Below are positions 1-9,974 of a stretch of DNA of 64,000 nt, one piece after another. How positions within the stretch are numbered: the stretch's first letter is position 1; each line of letters begins with the position of its first letter. Below the pieces are notes generated by a model. The model was not told where the DNA came from. It ran no database searches and saw only the letters and a program-made list of their open reading frames with translations. Made by a program: the position numbers and the translations under genes. Where the stretch lies: assembly GCA_900471815.1 (NCBI GenBank), contig UICE01000002.1, positions 62,001 to 126,000 on the forward strand, written 5' to 3'. The DNA is from Hyphomicrobiales bacterium. GTDB lineage: Bacteria; Pseudomonadota; Alphaproteobacteria; Rhizobiales; Rhizobiaceae.

Positions 1-1
1 C

Positions 2-589
2 GCGCCTGCACTTCCGGACTTTCTTGATCGATATCCACAAATCCACATTGATCTCGGTGTTACGGATCGCGCGGTCAATCTTGTAGAAGATAATATCGAT
101 TGTGTGCTCCGCGTTGGACCGCTTTCAGACTCAAGCTTGATAGGCCGGACCATCGGCGCATTGCCGCTGATAAATGTTGCAACCCCGGAATACCTGAAGC
201 GGTTTAGCATTCCTGATTCTCCAGCCGAACTACATTCTCACTGGGCCGTAAATTACGCATCTCCGTCCTCCGGGCGTACGACGGAGTGGGAATGGACTGA
301 AAATGGCGAGCAATTTGCTTTGCAAATGCCCAGCCGCGTCACCGTAAACAGCGCTGAGGCCTACATAGCCTGTTGTTTAGCAAGCCTCGGACTCATTCAG
401 ATACCAGCCTATGATGTCCGTGCCCATATTAATGCTGGTGATCTTGTCGAAGTTTTACCCGAATATCGAGCAGCTCCCATGCCCATGACCTTGCTCTATC
501 CCCATCGCCAACACCTCTCGCGGCGATTAAAGGTTTTTGCGGATTGGCTTGAGGAGCTTCTAAAGCAAGACTGCTTGCGACCCAGCTAA
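2..589 (+). CDS. LysR-type transcriptional regulator, effector-binding part (5' end outside window)
   Basis: The reading frame is open from base 2, so the gene begins before the window and the N-terminal winged helix is missing. The visible 195 residues look like the LysR substrate-binding fold: an alternating alpha/beta pattern with PDFLDRYPQI near the left edge, then D-CVLRVGPL and a late LGLIQIPAYDV strand. This pattern is typical of the LTTR family that resembles toxin/YafC/DmlR-type regulators. The GTG at 104 is an internal valine, not a start. The regulated gene is probably upstream, outside the window. Family assignment is firm; the target and ligand are unknown. Confidence 0.85.
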   Translation, partial: APALPDFLDRYPQIHIDLGVTDRAVNLVEDNIDCVLRVGPLSDSSLIGRTIGALPLINVATPEYLKRFSIPDSPAELHSHWAVNYASPSSGRTTEWEWTENGEQFALQMPSRVTVNSAEAYIACCLASLGLIQIPAYDVRAHINAGDLVEVLPEYRAAPMPMTLLYPHRQHLSRRLKVFADWLEELLKQDCLRPS

Positions 590-738
590 AATATATTGAG
601 CACGAGCGGGAATCGACGCCGGCCACGCGATCAGCCATTTTTCAAATTGGTGTTTTAGAAGTCCGGGAAGTATCGAATGCGGCGGGGCCCGCCACTTTTC
701 CAGTAGTCAAACAATATTTGATTTGTCTAAGGGAAAAG

Positions 739-815
739 TGGCGCGAGTGACGGGGCTCGAACCCGCGACCTCCGGCGTGACAGGCCGGCACTCTAACCAA
801 CTGAGCTACACCCGC
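739..815 (-). tRNA. tRNA-Asp (GTC)
   Basis: On the minus strand a full cloverleaf is visible. The acceptor stem GCGGGTG pairs with CACTCGC, followed by discriminator G and an encoded CCA. The D arm is GCTCAGTTGGTTAGAGT, the anticodon loop is CTGTCAC with anticodon GTC, and the T arm contains GGTTCGAGC. Length is 77 nt. It stands alone between the LysR gene and tRNA-Val on the opposite strand. Confidence 0.97.
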
Positions 816-1003
816 GCACTTTCGTACCAAACAATTTGTCCGGCGTGAGCGGTCGTTTAAGGGGTTCGCGGGAGAGTGTCAAGCGCAAGTAGCCATGAAA
901 AATGCGATTGTGAAAAACTCTTCAAACAATTCATAAAAGTGCTACATCCCCTCTTGCCAATGTCGTTCGAAACGCCTAAACGCTCCGGAACACACCCTGT
1001 GAG

Positions 1004-1079
<76 letters not shown>

Positions 1080-1340
1080 TTCCTTTCCAAGATAAGAAAT
1101 GTTGCACACGTCCTACCGGCCTGATCGCATGTGTGTTCTGGCAGTATTCTGCCTTCTTGAAGCAATCATCTACCGGACAGTGCCCTTTAACCGGCGATGC
1201 GCACCCCTGTAGCGCTGGTCGGGTATTTTGTGTTGCGATCACCAGAATCACATCACTTCCACCCCTATGACCATCTTTAACGGAATGCGAAGCAAGACCG
1301 TCAGCAAGCATCAAGCTTAGAGAGGGGCTATGGAATCAAA

Positions 1341-1368
1341 ATGGCCGGGTAATCGCTTACCCGGCCAT
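1341..1368 (-). terminator. Rho-independent terminator of lon
   Basis: A perfect 12-bp inverted repeat (ATGGCCGGGTAA / TTACCCGGCCAT) with a 4-nt loop lies 18 nt past the lon stop codon. On the minus strand it is followed by TTTTGATT. The rest of 1080-1340, between tRNA-Val and this hairpin, holds nothing I can recognise. Confidence 0.8.
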
Positions 1369-1386
1369 CTTTGAACGTGTCAGATG

Positions 1387-3807
1387 CTAATGGGCGATCT
1401 GCGCAGCGGCGTCATCTTCGACAGCCGGAGTTGGAACATGAGCGGGTTCAGTCCACTCGATAGGTTCCGGCTGGCGAATCAAGGCGTGTTTGAGAACTTC
1501 ATTGGCATGTGAGACAGGTATGATCTCAAGGCCATTCTTCACATTATCCGGAATCTCTGCCAGATCCTTGGCATTCTCCTCCGGAATCAGAACCGTCTTG
1601 ATACCACCACGCAGAGCAGCCAACAGTTTCTCTTTCAGCCCACCGATAGGCAGCACCCTGCCCCGCAAGGTAATCTCACCAGTCATAGCGATATCTTTGC
1701 GAACCGGAATACCGGTCAATATCGACACAATGGCAGTCACCATCGCAATACCGGCCGACGGTCCATCCTTAGGCGTAGCACCTTCCGGCACATGCACGTG
1801 GATATCGCGGCGATCGAATAATGGTGGCTCAACTCCAAAATCAATGGCGCGCGAACGGACATAGGATGCCGCCGCCGAAATTGATTCCTTCATCACATCA
1901 CGGAGATTACCTGTAACGGTCATGCGGCCCTTGCCGGGCATCATGACACCTTCAATGGTCAGCAATTCGCCGCCCACCTCAGTCCAGGCAAGCCCGGTAA
2001 CGACACCAACCTGATCTTCACCGTCGATTTGGCCGAAGCGGAACTTCTCGACACCAAGATAATCATCAATGTTGGCTGCCGTCACCTTCACCGATTTCTT
2101 CTTGGACTTCAGAATTTCCGTAACCGCCTTACGAGCAAGCTTCATCAACTCGCGCTCAAGACTACGCACGCCCGCTTCCCGCGTATAGCTGCGGATAATG
2201 GCGCGGATAGCATCCTCAGAGACCGAGAACTCCTTAGGCTGCAACGCATGATCCCGAATTGCCTTGGGCAACAGGTGCCGTTTGGCGATTTCCAGCTTCT
2301 CATCTTCGGTGTAGCCGGCAATACGAATGATTTCCATACGATCCATCAAAGGACCCGGAATGTTCAACGTATTAGCGGTCGTCACAAACATCACGTTCGA
2401 GAGATCATATTCGACCTCAAGATAGTGATCCATGAAGGTTGAGTTCTGTTCCGGATCGAGCACCTCGAGCAATGCGGAAGACGGATCGCCGCGGAAATCC
2501 TGCCCCATCTTGTCGATTTCGTCGAGCAAGAACAGCGGGTTTGACTTCTTCGCCTTCTTCATCGACTGAATGACCTTGCCGGGCATAGAGCCGATATAAG
2601 TGCGGCGATGGCCGCGGATTTCGGCCTCGTCACGCACGCCGCCCAGTGACATACGGACATATTCGCGTCCAGTTGCCTTGGCGATCGAACGAGCCAGTGA
2701 CGTCTTGCCGACGCCGGGAGGACCAACGAGGCAGAGGATAGGGCCCTTGATCTTGGTTGAACGTGCCTGCACCGCCAAATACTCGACAATTCGGTCCTTG
2801 ACCTTATCCAAACCATAATGTTCGGCATCCAGCACTTCATCGGCAAGGTTGAGATCGTTCTTGACCTTCGACTTTTTGCCCCACGGAATGGACAGCAACC
2901 AGTCGAGATAGTTGCGAACAACCGTCGCCTCAGCGGACATCGGGCTCATCTGACGCAGCTTCTTGAGCTCGGCATTGGCCTTTTCACGGGCCTCTTTCGA
3001 AAGCTTCGTCTTTTTGATGCGATCTTCCAGTTCAGCGGCCTCGTCACGGCCATCTTCGCCGTCACCGAGTTCCTTCTGAATGGCCTTCATCTGCTCGTTC
3101 AGATAGTATTCGCGCTGGGTCTTTTCCATCTGGCGCTTAACGCGCGAGCGGATACGCTTTTCCACCTGAAGAACCGAAATTTCGGATTCCATGAACGACA
3201 TCGCCTTTTCCAGCCGTGCACGCACGGACAGAATGGACAGCATATCCTGCTTCTCAGGAATCTTGATTGCCAGATGCGATGCAACGGTATCCGCCAGCTT
3301 CGAGTAGTCCTCGATCTGACCCGCAGCACCAACAACTTCAGGCGAAATCTTCTTATTGAGCTTTACGTAATTCTCAAAATCCGACACCACCGAGCGGGCA
3401 AGCGCCTCGACCTCAACCGGATCTTCCTCCGGTTCAGCCAGCGTTGTTGCATTGGCTTCGTGATAGTCGGTACGATCGTTGAAACTCGTAATTTCAGCTC
3501 GCGCAATGCCTTCGACAAGTACTTTCACCGTTCCGTCTGGCAATTTCAGCAATTGCAAGACATTAGCGATTGTGCCCACCGTGTAGATTGCGTCGGCTTG
3601 GGGATCGTCATCCGCCGCGTTTTTTTGTGTGGCAAGCAGTATCTGCTTGTCGACGCCCATTACTTCTTCAAGGGCGCGAATTGACTTTTCGCGTCCAACG
3701 AAGAGCGGGACGATCATGTGAGGGAAGACAACGATATCGCGCAACGGCAAAACGGCATAAAGCCCGTTCTCGCCACCCGCCGGAGTCTTCTTGCTTGCAA
3801 CCGTCAT
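1387..3807 (-). CDS. lon: ATP-dependent Lon protease
   Basis: Lon is a cytosolic AAA+ serine protease that degrades misfolded and regulatory proteins. At 806 residues it has normal bacterial LonA length. The N-terminal substrate-recognition domain starts [16 protein letters not shown] coiled-coil linker near 190-250 includes the YYLNEQ motif. Walker A is GPPGVGKT at 362-369, with Walker [10 protein letters not shown] downstream. The protease domain has PKDGPSAG with catalytic Ser684 and the Lys of GLKEK near 727. It sits beside clpX and clpP, the usual alphaproteobacterial arrangement, but has its own terminator. The upstream gap to clpX contains a CTTGAAA on the minus strand (near 3980) that could belong to a heat-shock promoter; I do not see a convincing -10. 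Identification is certain. Confidence 0.99.
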   Translation of the reverse strand: MTVASKKTPAGGENGLYAVLPLRDIVVFPHMIVPLFVGREKSIRALEEVMGVDKQILLATQKNAADDDPQADAIYTVGTIANVLQLLKLPDGTVKVLVEGIARAEITSFNDRTDYHEANATTLAEPEEDPVEVEALARSVVSDFENYVKLNKKISPEVVGAAGQIEDYSKLADTVASHLAIKIPEKQDMLSILSVRARLEKAMSFMESEISVLQVEKRIRSRVKRQMEKTQREYYLNEQMKAIQKELGDGEDGRDEAAELEDRIKKTKLSKEAREKANAELKKLRQMSPMSAEATVVRNYLDWLLSIPWGKKSKVKNDLNLADEVLDAEHYGLDKVKDRIVEYLAVQARSTKIKGPILCLVGPPGVGKTSLARSIAKATGREYVRMSLGGVRDEAEIRGHRRTYIGSMPGKVIQSMKKAKKSNPLFLLDEIDKMGQDFRGDPSSALLEVLDPEQNSTFMDHYLEVEYDLSNVMFVTTANTLNIPGPLMDRMEIIRIAGYTEDEKLEIAKRHLLPKAIRDHALQPKEFSVSEDAIRAIIRSYTREAGVRSLERELMKLARKAVTEILKSKKKSVKVTAANIDDYLGVEKFRFGQIDGEDQVGVVTGLAWTEVGGELLTIEGVMMPGKGRMTVTGNLRDVMKESISAAASYVRSRAIDFGVEPPLFDRRDIHVHVPEGATPKDGPSAGIAMVTAIVSILTGIPVRKDIAMTGEITLRGRVLPIGGLKEKLLAALRGGIKTVLIPEENAKDLAEIPDNVKNGLEIIPVSHANEVLKHALIRQPEPIEWTEPAHVPTPAVEDDAAAQIAH

Positions 3808-4086
3808 TTCAATGTCCTTTCTCAGACCATTCGGTCAGATCACCGCGTCCGGGCACCCTTTTGGTTGCATGAGTTTCCGAAAATGGATAGGAGAAAACTC
3901 CAATCCCGGAGCCATGCTAGAGCGGCGTACTACCAGTTATGCGGCTTACCTATTACTTGGAGTGGCAACCCTCCTGTTTCAAGTCACCGGGCTCCAAGCG
4001 TCTTCACAGAATCGTAATCTATCCTGCGCTCCGGATGGGTGGAGCGCAATCTTTTGCGACGCCGTACACAGCTTTGAAAACAGAAA

Positions 4087-4107
4087 AGCTCCGCACAACG
4101 CGGAGCT
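4087..4107 (-). terminator. Rho-independent terminator of clpX
   Basis: AGCTCCGC and GCGGAGCT form an 8-bp stem around a 5-nt loop, followed on the minus strand by TTTCTGTTTTC. It lies about 30 nt after the clpX stop. The 329-bp gap 3808-4136 between lon and clpX holds this terminator and presumably the lon promoter. No gene is visible there; the short plus-strand frames have no ribosome site or recognisable product. Confidence 0.75.
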
Positions 4108-4136
4108 CCTCGTTATTTTGCGCTATTTCCGAAGGA

Positions 4137-5411
4137 TTACGCGGAAACATTGCCTTTTTCTTCCTTGCGTTCAGCATAGATATAGAGCGGACGTGAATTG
4201 CCCTCTACCACATCGCCCGAGATGACGACTTCCTGAACGCCATCCAACGTCGGCAGTTCGTACATCGTATCAAGCAGGATTTTCTCCATGATCGAGCGCA
4301 AGCCGCGAGCACCGGTCTTGCGGGCGATCGCGCGCTTTGCAATTGCCTTCAATGCATCCTCATGGAAGGTCAGCTCGACATTCTCCATGTCGAACAGACG
4401 CTGATATTGCTTTACCAAGGCGTTCTTTGGTTCGGACAAAATCTGCACCAGAGCGACCTCGTCGAGATCCTCCAACGTTGCGATAACAGGCAGACGACCA
4501 ACAAATTCGGGGATAAGACCAAATTTCAGCAGATCTTCCGGCTCAAGTTCGCGGAAGATTGCGCCAACACGGCGATCATCCGGTGCCTTGACTGCCGCGC
4601 TGAAGCCAATCGACGTCTTTTCACCACGAGCGGAAATGATCTTGTCGAGCCCGGCAAATGCACCACCACAGATGAAGAGGATGTTCGTCGTATCCACCTG
4701 CAGGAACTCCTGCTGGGGATGTTTGCGACCACCCTGCGGCGGCACGGAAGCGACAGTGCCTTCCATGATCTTCAACAAAGCTTGTTGAACACCCTCACCC
4801 GATACGTCGCGCGTGATCGAAGGATTGTCCGACTTGCGGCTGATCTTGTCGACTTCATCGATGTAAACAATACCGCGCTGCGCCCGTTCGACATTGTAGT
4901 CGGCGGACTGAAGCAGCTTCAGGATAATGTTCTCAACATCTTCACCGACATAGCCGGCTTCTGTCAGCGTCGTCGCGTCTGCCATCGTAAACGGCACATC
5001 AATGATGCGGGCGAGCGATTGCGCCAGATAGGTTTTGCCGCAACCAGTTGGACCAACCAAAAGAATGTTGGACTTCGCCAATTCGACTTCATTGTTTTTC
5101 GATGCGTGGGCCAACCGCTTGTAGTGGTTATGGACCGCGACAGATAGAACACGCTTGGCATGGTTCTGGCCAATGACATAATCATCCAGAACAGCCATGA
5201 TTTCCTGCGGCGTCGGGACGCCTTCACGAGATTTCACCATCGAGGATTTGTTTTCCTCGCGGATGATGTCCATGCACAATTCGACGCATTCATCACAGAT
5301 GAAAACAGTCGGGCCCGCAATCAACTTGCGAACTTCGTGCTGGCTCTTCCCGCAAAACGAGCAATAAAGCGTATTCTTTGAATCGCCGCCGCCGTTGCTG
5401 ACTTTGCTCAT
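4137..5411 (-). CDS. clpX: ATP-dependent Clp protease ATP-binding subunit ClpX
   Basis: ClpX is the AAA+ unfoldase that recognises degron-tagged proteins and feeds them to ClpP. At 424 residues it is full length. The N-terminal zinc-binding domain has four cysteines (17, 20, 39, 42; YCSFC and CDEC). Walker A is GPTGCGKT at 120-127 and Walker B is VYIDEVDKI with D185-E186, followed by sensor and [12 protein letters not shown]-type C-terminal motifs. It is transcribed after clpP in the same direction, separated by a 217-bp gap that contains a strong hairpin. In alphaproteobacteria ClpXP is central to cell-cycle proteolysis, and together with the bpt gene at 55.5 kb it suggests an intact N-degron route here (inference). 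Confidence 0.99.
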   Translation of the reverse strand: MSKVSNGGGDSKNTLYCSFCGKSQHEVRKLIAGPTVFICDECVELCMDIIREENKSSMVKSREGVPTPQEIMAVLDDYVIGQNHAKRVLSVAVHNHYKRLAHASKNNEVELAKSNILLVGPTGCGKTYLAQSLARIIDVPFTMADATTLTEAGYVGEDVENIILKLLQSADYNVERAQRGIVYIDEVDKISRKSDNPSITRDVSGEGVQQALLKIMEGTVASVPPQGGRKHPQQEFLQVDTTNILFICGGAFAGLDKIISARGEKTSIGFSAAVKAPDDRRVGAIFRELEPEDLLKFGLIPEFVGRLPVIATLEDLDEVALVQILSEPKNALVKQYQRLFDMENVELTFHEDALKAIAKRAIARKTGARGLRSIMEKILLDTMYELPTLDGVQEVVISGDVVEGNSRPLYIYAERKEEKGNVSA

Positions 5412-5575
5412 TGCAGTTTCCTTTCAGTATCGGCCCCTCCTCTTGCGGGGGCCGCCACTTCCCTTAGTTGGAAGTGATTCGATCAATTATTGGTAGAATA
5501 AGCTCTGCAAACTCACCAATAACTTAACGTAGCGTCTGCTCGTCTCTATGCAAGCCGCTTATGTGGCAGAAAGTC

Positions 5576-5616
5576 CCCACATGGGTCAAAAAAAGTTCAT
5601 TTTCGACCCATGCGGG
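5576..5616 (-). promoter_or_regulatory. Strong hairpin between clpP and clpX
   Basis: CCCACATGGGTC and GACCCATGCGGG form a 12-bp inverted repeat with a 17-nt A/T-rich loop. The one non-complementary position becomes a G-U wobble only in the minus-strand transcript, which agrees with a role in clpP-clpX mRNA. It starts 12 nt after the clpP stop and is followed by GGGACTTTCTGCC rather than a T-run. Partial termination or RNA processing is therefore more likely than a simple terminator. The function is inferred. Confidence 0.55.
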
Positions 5617-5628
5617 CAATTTAGCCGG

Positions 5629-6258
5629 TTACTTTGCGTCGCCTTCGACCGCAGCACGCGATTCAAACATCTTGTCGACCAATCCGAAATCAAGTGATTC
5701 CTGTGCCGTCATAAAGTGATCGCGGTCCAGAGTACGCTCGATTGTCTCGTAATCCTGGCCTGTATGTTTAACATAAATCTCGTTGAGGCGGCGCTTCATC
5801 TTGATGATATCCTGCGCGTGACGCTCAATATCGGAAGCCTGCCCCTGGAAGCCGCCCGATGGCTGATGAAGCATGATGCGGGCATTTGGGAGGACGAAAC
5901 GCATATCTTTTTCGCCAGCAGTCAGCAGCAGCGAACCCATCGATGCGGCCTGACCGAAACAAAGGGTTGATACGGCAGGACGAATGAACTGCATCGTATC
6001 GTAAATCGCCATGCCCGATGTTACCACACCGCCAGGCGAGTTGATGTACAGATTAATTTCTTTTTTCGGATTTTCCGACTCAAGGAACAGCAACTGCGCG
6101 CAGATCAGCGTCGCCATTCCATCTTCGATTGGTCCGGTAATGAAAATAATGCGTTCTTTCAGCAGGCGCGAAAATATATCATAGGCCCGCTCGCCCCGAT
6201 TGGTCTGCTCGACGACCATTGGAACAAGATTCATAGCTGTTTCGATTGGATCTCTCAT
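5629..6258 (-). CDS. clpP: ATP-dependent Clp protease proteolytic subunit
   Basis: ClpP is the serine peptidase chamber that partners with ClpX (and ClpA). At 209 residues it has normal length including a short propeptide. The catalytic triad is visible as Ser106 in [11 protein letters not shown], His131 in [10 protein letters not shown] and Asp180 in TLDRDHF. The oxyanion-region NSPGG is at 73-77. It is the first gene of the clpP-clpX pair and is read away from the flavoprotein gene region. The identification is certain. Confidence 0.99.
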   Translation of the reverse strand: MRDPIETAMNLVPMVVEQTNRGERAYDIFSRLLKERIIFITGPIEDGMATLICAQLLFLESENPKKEINLYINSPGGVVTSGMAIYDTMQFIRPAVSTLCFGQAASMGSLLLTAGEKDMRFVLPNARIMLHQPSGGFQGQASDIERHAQDIIKMKRRLNEIYVKHTGQDYETIERTLDRDHFMTAQESLDFGLVDKMFESRAAVEGDAK

Positions 6259-6405
6259 CGGTGGGCCTCAGCTTTTAAGAGAATATGAGGCTGGAAGCGC
6301 CTCAGATTCGTGGAACAAGGATTCGTTACATAGGGTGTTGGCACCCGTTTCCGCAAGATGTTCGCGTCAGGATGCCGGTTCAATATGAAGGTGAATGGCC
6401 CGAGA

Positions 6406-7509
6406 TTAATAAGTCTCTGCCCTCAGCCAACGCTTTAATAGCGGAACATCACCGTTTTCGACGGTTCGTGCGACACGGCGGCCAACGGCAGCGCCAAATT
6501 TATACCCATGGCCCGAACAGGCCGAGACGATGATGCATTTACCCATTTCTGTCGCAAAAAAACGTTCATCGGAGGTGAAAGTATAAGCGCAAGTCACAAC
6601 ATTCGTGACGCGATATTCGTTGATGCGCTTTAAAGGTGGAGCGAAAAGATCGCGGATGGTTTCGCCTTCCCCCTCGACCGGGACGCGATCAAGATCGGCA
6701 CTGGGTGTTTTGCGCTTGTGGAGGCCGGAACCAAACTTCAAACCACCGCCACCGCTAGGCGGGAGAATATAGCCGTCTGTACGCCCACCCACATCAAGAA
6801 CCACAGGTGACGCATCCCATGCGGCCTTCAAATCTGCCGGTGGATCGAGATAAACAACGGCAGTGCGATAGGTTGTCAAATCTTTAGTGATGTCCGGAAA
6901 AAGCTTTGTAACCCAAGCGCCGGCAGTCACGACGACCTTGTCCGCCGTCAACTTTGTGCCATCAGCAATGGTAACCGAACCATTTTCAGTATCGACGGCA
7001 ATAACTTGGGTATTTTCAAGGACTTCTGCACCATTTTCGCGCAGCCAGCGCAGCATATCGGTCGCAATTTTCTTACAATGCAAAGCACCACCTTCCGGCG
7101 AGAAGAACGCATATCGAAAGCTTCCTTCTTCAAGGTATGGATAGCGCTTTAGGGCTTCAATAGAATCATAAATTTCAAGGGGATAGCCACCATTCTCGAG
7201 GCCTTCCCGATATTCGTCCGCTTCGTCTCCAGCCTCGCGCGATACAGCGATAAAACCACGCGAATCCAGATGAATAGCACCAATGTCCGCCCAAAGTTCC
7301 CCCCATGCCTCATAAGCTTCGGAGATAGCATTGGCATATCCGCCCGCAGCACCGTAGGCGCGTCTTATGATGCGGTGATGATCGCCTGAAGCTGCCAGTG
7401 GATTGGGAATGGCTCCCTGTTCGATAAGCGTGACGGAATGCCCCGCCTTCGTCAACGACCAAGCTGAAGACAGGCCGCCAATACCAGCCCCAACAATAAT
7501 GATTTTCAT
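6406..7509 (-). CDS. FAD-dependent amine oxidase of the sarcosine oxidase / N-methyltryptophan oxidase type
   Basis: This 367-residue flavoprotein starts with a Rossmann dinucleotide fold (VGAGIGGLSSAWSL, then a terminal acid in LIEQG). Its C-terminal region has CAYTFTSDERFF (Cys307) and SACSGHGYKF. In monomeric sarcosine oxidase and N-methyltryptophan oxidase the cysteine of the equivalent CxYT motif binds FAD covalently, so this protein may carry covalent flavin. It would oxidise a secondary amine or N-methyl amino acid to imine with H2O2 release; the actual substrate cannot be read from sequence. It lies downstream of a cupin gene on the same strand (56-bp gap) and may share its transcript. 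DadA-like D-amino acid dehydrogenase is the main alternative, less likely because of the Cys motif. Confidence 0.8.
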   Translation of the reverse strand: MKIIIVGAGIGGLSSAWSLTKAGHSVTLIEQGAIPNPLAASGDHHRIIRRAYGAAGGYANAISEAYEAWGELWADIGAIHLDSRGFIAVSREAGDEADEYREGLENGGYPLEIYDSIEALKRYPYLEEGSFRYAFFSPEGGALHCKKIATDMLRWLRENGAEVLENTQVIAVDTENGSVTIADGTKLTADKVVVTAGAWVTKLFPDITKDLTTYRTAVVYLDPPADLKAAWDASPVVLDVGGRTDGYILPPSGGGGLKFGSGLHKRKTPSADLDRVPVEGEGETIRDLFAPPLKRINEYRVTNVVTCAYTFTSDERFFATEMGKCIIVSACSGHGYKFGAAVGRRVARTVENGDVPLLKRWLRAETY

Positions 7510-7565
7510 GATAAGACTCTGTTTTTACTGACCTTCTGCAAGGCTAACGAACATGTCATCATTCG

Positions 7566-7910
7566 TCAAAGTCTTATCACATATTCTTTTCTTGTGGTTT
7601 CGATCACTTCCCATGTTCCCCGAAAACCCGGACGCAACACGAAACTGTCACCAGCCTGAATATGACGCTCGTCCCCACCATCCTCGGTAATAATCGAGCG
7701 GCCCGAAAGGATGTGGCAATACTCCCATTCATCATAAGCAATGCGCCATTTACCGGGCGTTGCTTCCCAGATTCCGGCATAGATGCCGCCATCAGATTCG
7801 TCACAGTTCCAAGTCCGGAATTGCGGATCTCCGGCAATAATGCGGTCTGGATTGGGTGCTCCATGTTCCGGATCAATATCGCCAAAGTCTATTTTCACTA
7901 GGTTTGTCAT
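7566..7910 (-). CDS. Cupin-domain protein (EutQ-like/DUF861)
   Basis: This is a 114-residue single cupin. The core is WEYCHILSGRSIITEDGG, then IQAGDSFVLRPGFRGTWEV, matching the two conserved cupin stretches of the DUF861/Cupin_3 family. The start chosen is the ATG at 7910 (MTNLVKIDFGD). A longer frame running back to 8030 would overlap the metY stop region and is not needed. Only 4 bp separate it from the metY stop, so it is probably co-transcribed with metY upstream and the amine oxidase downstream. Members of the family often sit beside amine or amino-acid catabolic enzymes. No biochemical role can be assigned. Confidence 0.8.
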   Translation of the reverse strand: MTNLVKIDFGDIDPEHGAPNPDRIIAGDPQFRTWNCDESDGGIYAGIWEATPGKWRIAYDEWEYCHILSGRSIITEDGGDERHIQAGDSFVLRPGFRGTWEVIETTRKEYVIRL

Positions 7911-7914
7911 AGGC

Positions 7915-9198
7915 TTACACTTTCGCCAGGGCCTGATCGAGGTCAGCAATAATATCGGTGACGTTCTCAATGCCAATAGACAGGCGCACAACATCAGGGC
8001 CCGCACCGGCAGCAATCTTCTGCGCATCACCTAACTGACGGTGGGTGGTTGAAGCCGGGTGAATAACCAGTGACTTGGTATCGCCGATATTTGCCAGATG
8101 GGAAAAAAGCTCAAGGTTTTCAACGAGCTTCACACCAGCATCATAGCCGCCCTTCAGACCGAATGTAAAAACAGCACCACCGCCGTGAGGGGAGTATTTC
8201 TTCTGAAGCGCATTATAGGGATCGTCCGGGAGACCAGCATAGCTGACCCAGCTGACTTTCGCGTGAGATTTCAACCACTTCGCAACTTCGAGGGTATTGT
8301 CCACATGACGCTGCATACGCAGCGGCAAGGTCTCGATACCGGTGGCAATCAGGAATGCATTGAAGGGCGAAAGAGCCGGGCCAAGATCGCGAAGACCAAG
8401 AACGCGCGCTGCAATGGCAAAGGCAAAATTGCCAAAAGTTTCGTGGAGAACAATGCCGTTATATTCCGAACGAGGCTCGGAAAGCAGCGGGTAATTGCCC
8501 GATTTCGACCAGTCAAACGTGCCGCCATCGACAATGATCCCGCCCATGGAATTGCCATGGCCGCCCAGAAACTTCGTAGCAGAATGTATAACAATATCAG
8601 CACCATGCTCGATTGGCCGGATGAGATAGGGTGATGCCAAAGTGTTATCCACAATGAGCGGAATCCCATGCCTATGGGCAATTTCCGCAATGGCAGAGAT
8701 ATCAGAAATGATACCGCCGGGGTTGGCAATGCTCTCGATGAAAATGGCTCTGGTGCGTTCATCGATCTGCGCTTCAAAAGCCGTGGGATCAGTGCCGTCA
8801 GCCCAGCGAACACGCCAGTCAAAAGATTTGAACGACTGGCCGAATTGATTGATCGAACCGCCATACAGCTTGTTGGAAGCGACAAAATTATCGCCAGGCT
8901 GCATCAACGTATGAAACACCAGAAGTTGCGCTGCATGACCCGATGCAACCGCCAATGCGGCCGTACCGCCTTCAAGCGCTGCAACACGTTCTTCCAGTAC
9001 CGCATTGGTTGGATTTGTAATTCTCGTATAAATGTTGCCGAAAGCCTTGAGACCAAAAAGAGAAGCGGCATGGTCGGCATCGTCGAAGACGAACGCGGTC
9101 GTCTGGTAGATTGGAGTTGCCCGCGCCCCGGTCGCCGGGTCTGGCTGTGCTCCGGCGTGAACTGCCAATGTTTCAATTCCGGGTGCACGATTTGCCAT
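7915..9198 (-). CDS. metY: O-acetylhomoserine aminocarboxypropyltransferase (sulfhydrylase)
   Basis: This PLP enzyme makes homocysteine from O-acetylhomoserine and sulfide in direct sulfhydrylation for methionine synthesis. It is 427 residues, the length of the MetY subgroup (longer than MetB/MetC). The PLP lysine is Lys209 in [37 protein letters not shown] and the C-terminal [14 protein letters not shown] are family signatures. The start at 9198 (MANRAPG) is supported by GGAGG seven to eleven bases upstream; a start at 9219 would remove that site from the leader. The leader holds a small palindrome but no riboswitch I could recognise. metZ is a possible alternative symbol. Confidence 0.92.
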   Translation of the reverse strand: MANRAPGIETLAVHAGAQPDPATGARATPIYQTTAFVFDDADHAASLFGLKAFGNIYTRITNPTNAVLEERVAALEGGTAALAVASGHAAQLLVFHTLMQPGDNFVASNKLYGGSINQFGQSFKSFDWRVRWADGTDPTAFEAQIDERTRAIFIESIANPGGIISDISAIAEIAHRHGIPLIVDNTLASPYLIRPIEHGADIVIHSATKFLGGHGNSMGGIIVDGGTFDWSKSGNYPLLSEPRSEYNGIVLHETFGNFAFAIAARVLGLRDLGPALSPFNAFLIATGIETLPLRMQRHVDNTLEVAKWLKSHAKVSWVSYAGLPDDPYNALQKKYSPHGGGAVFTFGLKGGYDAGVKLVENLELFSHLANIGDTKSLVIHPASTTHRQLGDAQKIAAGAGPDVVRLSIGIENVTDIIADLDQALAKV

Positions 9199-9276
9199 AT
9201 TCCAATTCCTCCAAAGCAAGTGATGGAGGCAAGCTAGGGGATAGTCGAGCCCCCGCCAAGGAAAGATTTTTCAATC

Positions 9277-9289
9277 GGCAAAGTTTGCC
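9277..9289 (-). promoter_or_regulatory. Palindrome in the metY leader, candidate operator
   Basis: GGCAAA-G-TTTGCC is a perfect 6-bp palindrome around one base, about 80 nt before the metY start codon. It could be an operator for a methionine or sulfur regulator or a small hairpin. There is no independent support beyond symmetry and position. Confidence 0.3.
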
Positions 9290-9444
9290 AGACTCAACCG
9301 GCCACAATTAAATTGCATCTCCAGATTTCAAATTTTGAGCAATTTTCGGCAGTTTTTGGGTAAGATTGCTGTGCTTTGCAGGAAATTAGCGTGGTTTCGT
9401 TGAAATGCGGTCCGAATATCGATGAATTTGATTCAAGCCACGGC

Positions 9445-9969
9445 TTACTTCAGACGGTTCAATCCGAAACTCTGAAAGCCTTTTCCAAGAATTGGCTTTT
9501 TGGAAGAAAGAACCCGCGAGTTCACTCCGCTCCATCCGATTTCGCCACAAAGACGCGCATATTCAATTTTCGGGCAGCGGTTCATGACCACCTGAATTCC
9601 CACCCCCTCCGCTTTTCGCGCAGCATCGTCATTGCGTACCGTAAGTTGTGTCCAGATGACTTTCGGCAAAGGGTTGAGCGCCAGAACTTCATCGACAATG
9701 GCAGGGACAGCATCGGAAGCGCGAAACACATCGACCATATCGATGGGCTCCGGAATATCCGCCAAACGTGCATAAGTCAGTTGCCCGAGAATGTTTTTCC
9801 CGGCTTGTCCCGGATTGACGGGGATAACCTGATAGCCTTTTGCAAGGAGATATTTCATCACAAAGAAACTCGGCCTCACCTCATTGGCCGAAGCGCCAAC
9901 CATGGCGATAATTTTAACAGACGAGAGAATGCCGCGAATATAATCGTCGGGGTAGTGGTCGTGATCCAT
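9445..9969 (-). CDS. CoA-binding domain protein
   Basis: This 174-residue protein is a stand-alone CoA-binding (succinyl-CoA synthetase alpha N-terminal type) Rossmann domain. It has SSVKIIAMVGASANEVRPS near the N-terminus, then GYQVIPVNPG, IDMVDVFR and VIWTQL, ending with the conserved MNRCPKIEY. Small proteins of this YccU-like family have no settled function. The start at 9969 (MDHDHY) leaves a 5-bp gap after the enoyl-CoA hydratase stop. A start at 9990 would overlap it by 16 bp and is also possible. It is read in the same direction as the hydratase and probably shares its transcript. Confidence 0.85.
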   Translation of the reverse strand: MDHDHYPDDYIRGILSSVKIIAMVGASANEVRPSFFVMKYLLAKGYQVIPVNPGQAGKNILGQLTYARLADIPEPIDMVDVFRASDAVPAIVDEVLALNPLPKVIWTQLTVRNDDAARKAEGVGIQVVMNRCPKIEYARLCGEIGWSGVNSRVLSSKKPILGKGFQSFGLNRLK

Positions 9970-9974
9970 GCCGC

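Noticed and set aside
2818-3684. 288-residue open frame on the plus strand opposite lon
   Set aside because: It is antisense to strongly conserved Lon coding sequence, has no ribosome site and no recognisable product. Similar long frames opposite clpX (4362-5147) and argC (18464-19354) were dropped for the same reason.
3970-4000. Sigma32-type heat-shock promoter of lon
   Set aside because: CTTGAAA is present on the minus strand but no matching -10 at the right distance was seen. It is mentioned only as a possibility.
9199-9330. SAM-II riboswitch in front of metY
   Set aside because: SAM-II elements often precede met genes in this group, but the conserved GCUAAA-AGG pseudoknot segments are missing from the leader.
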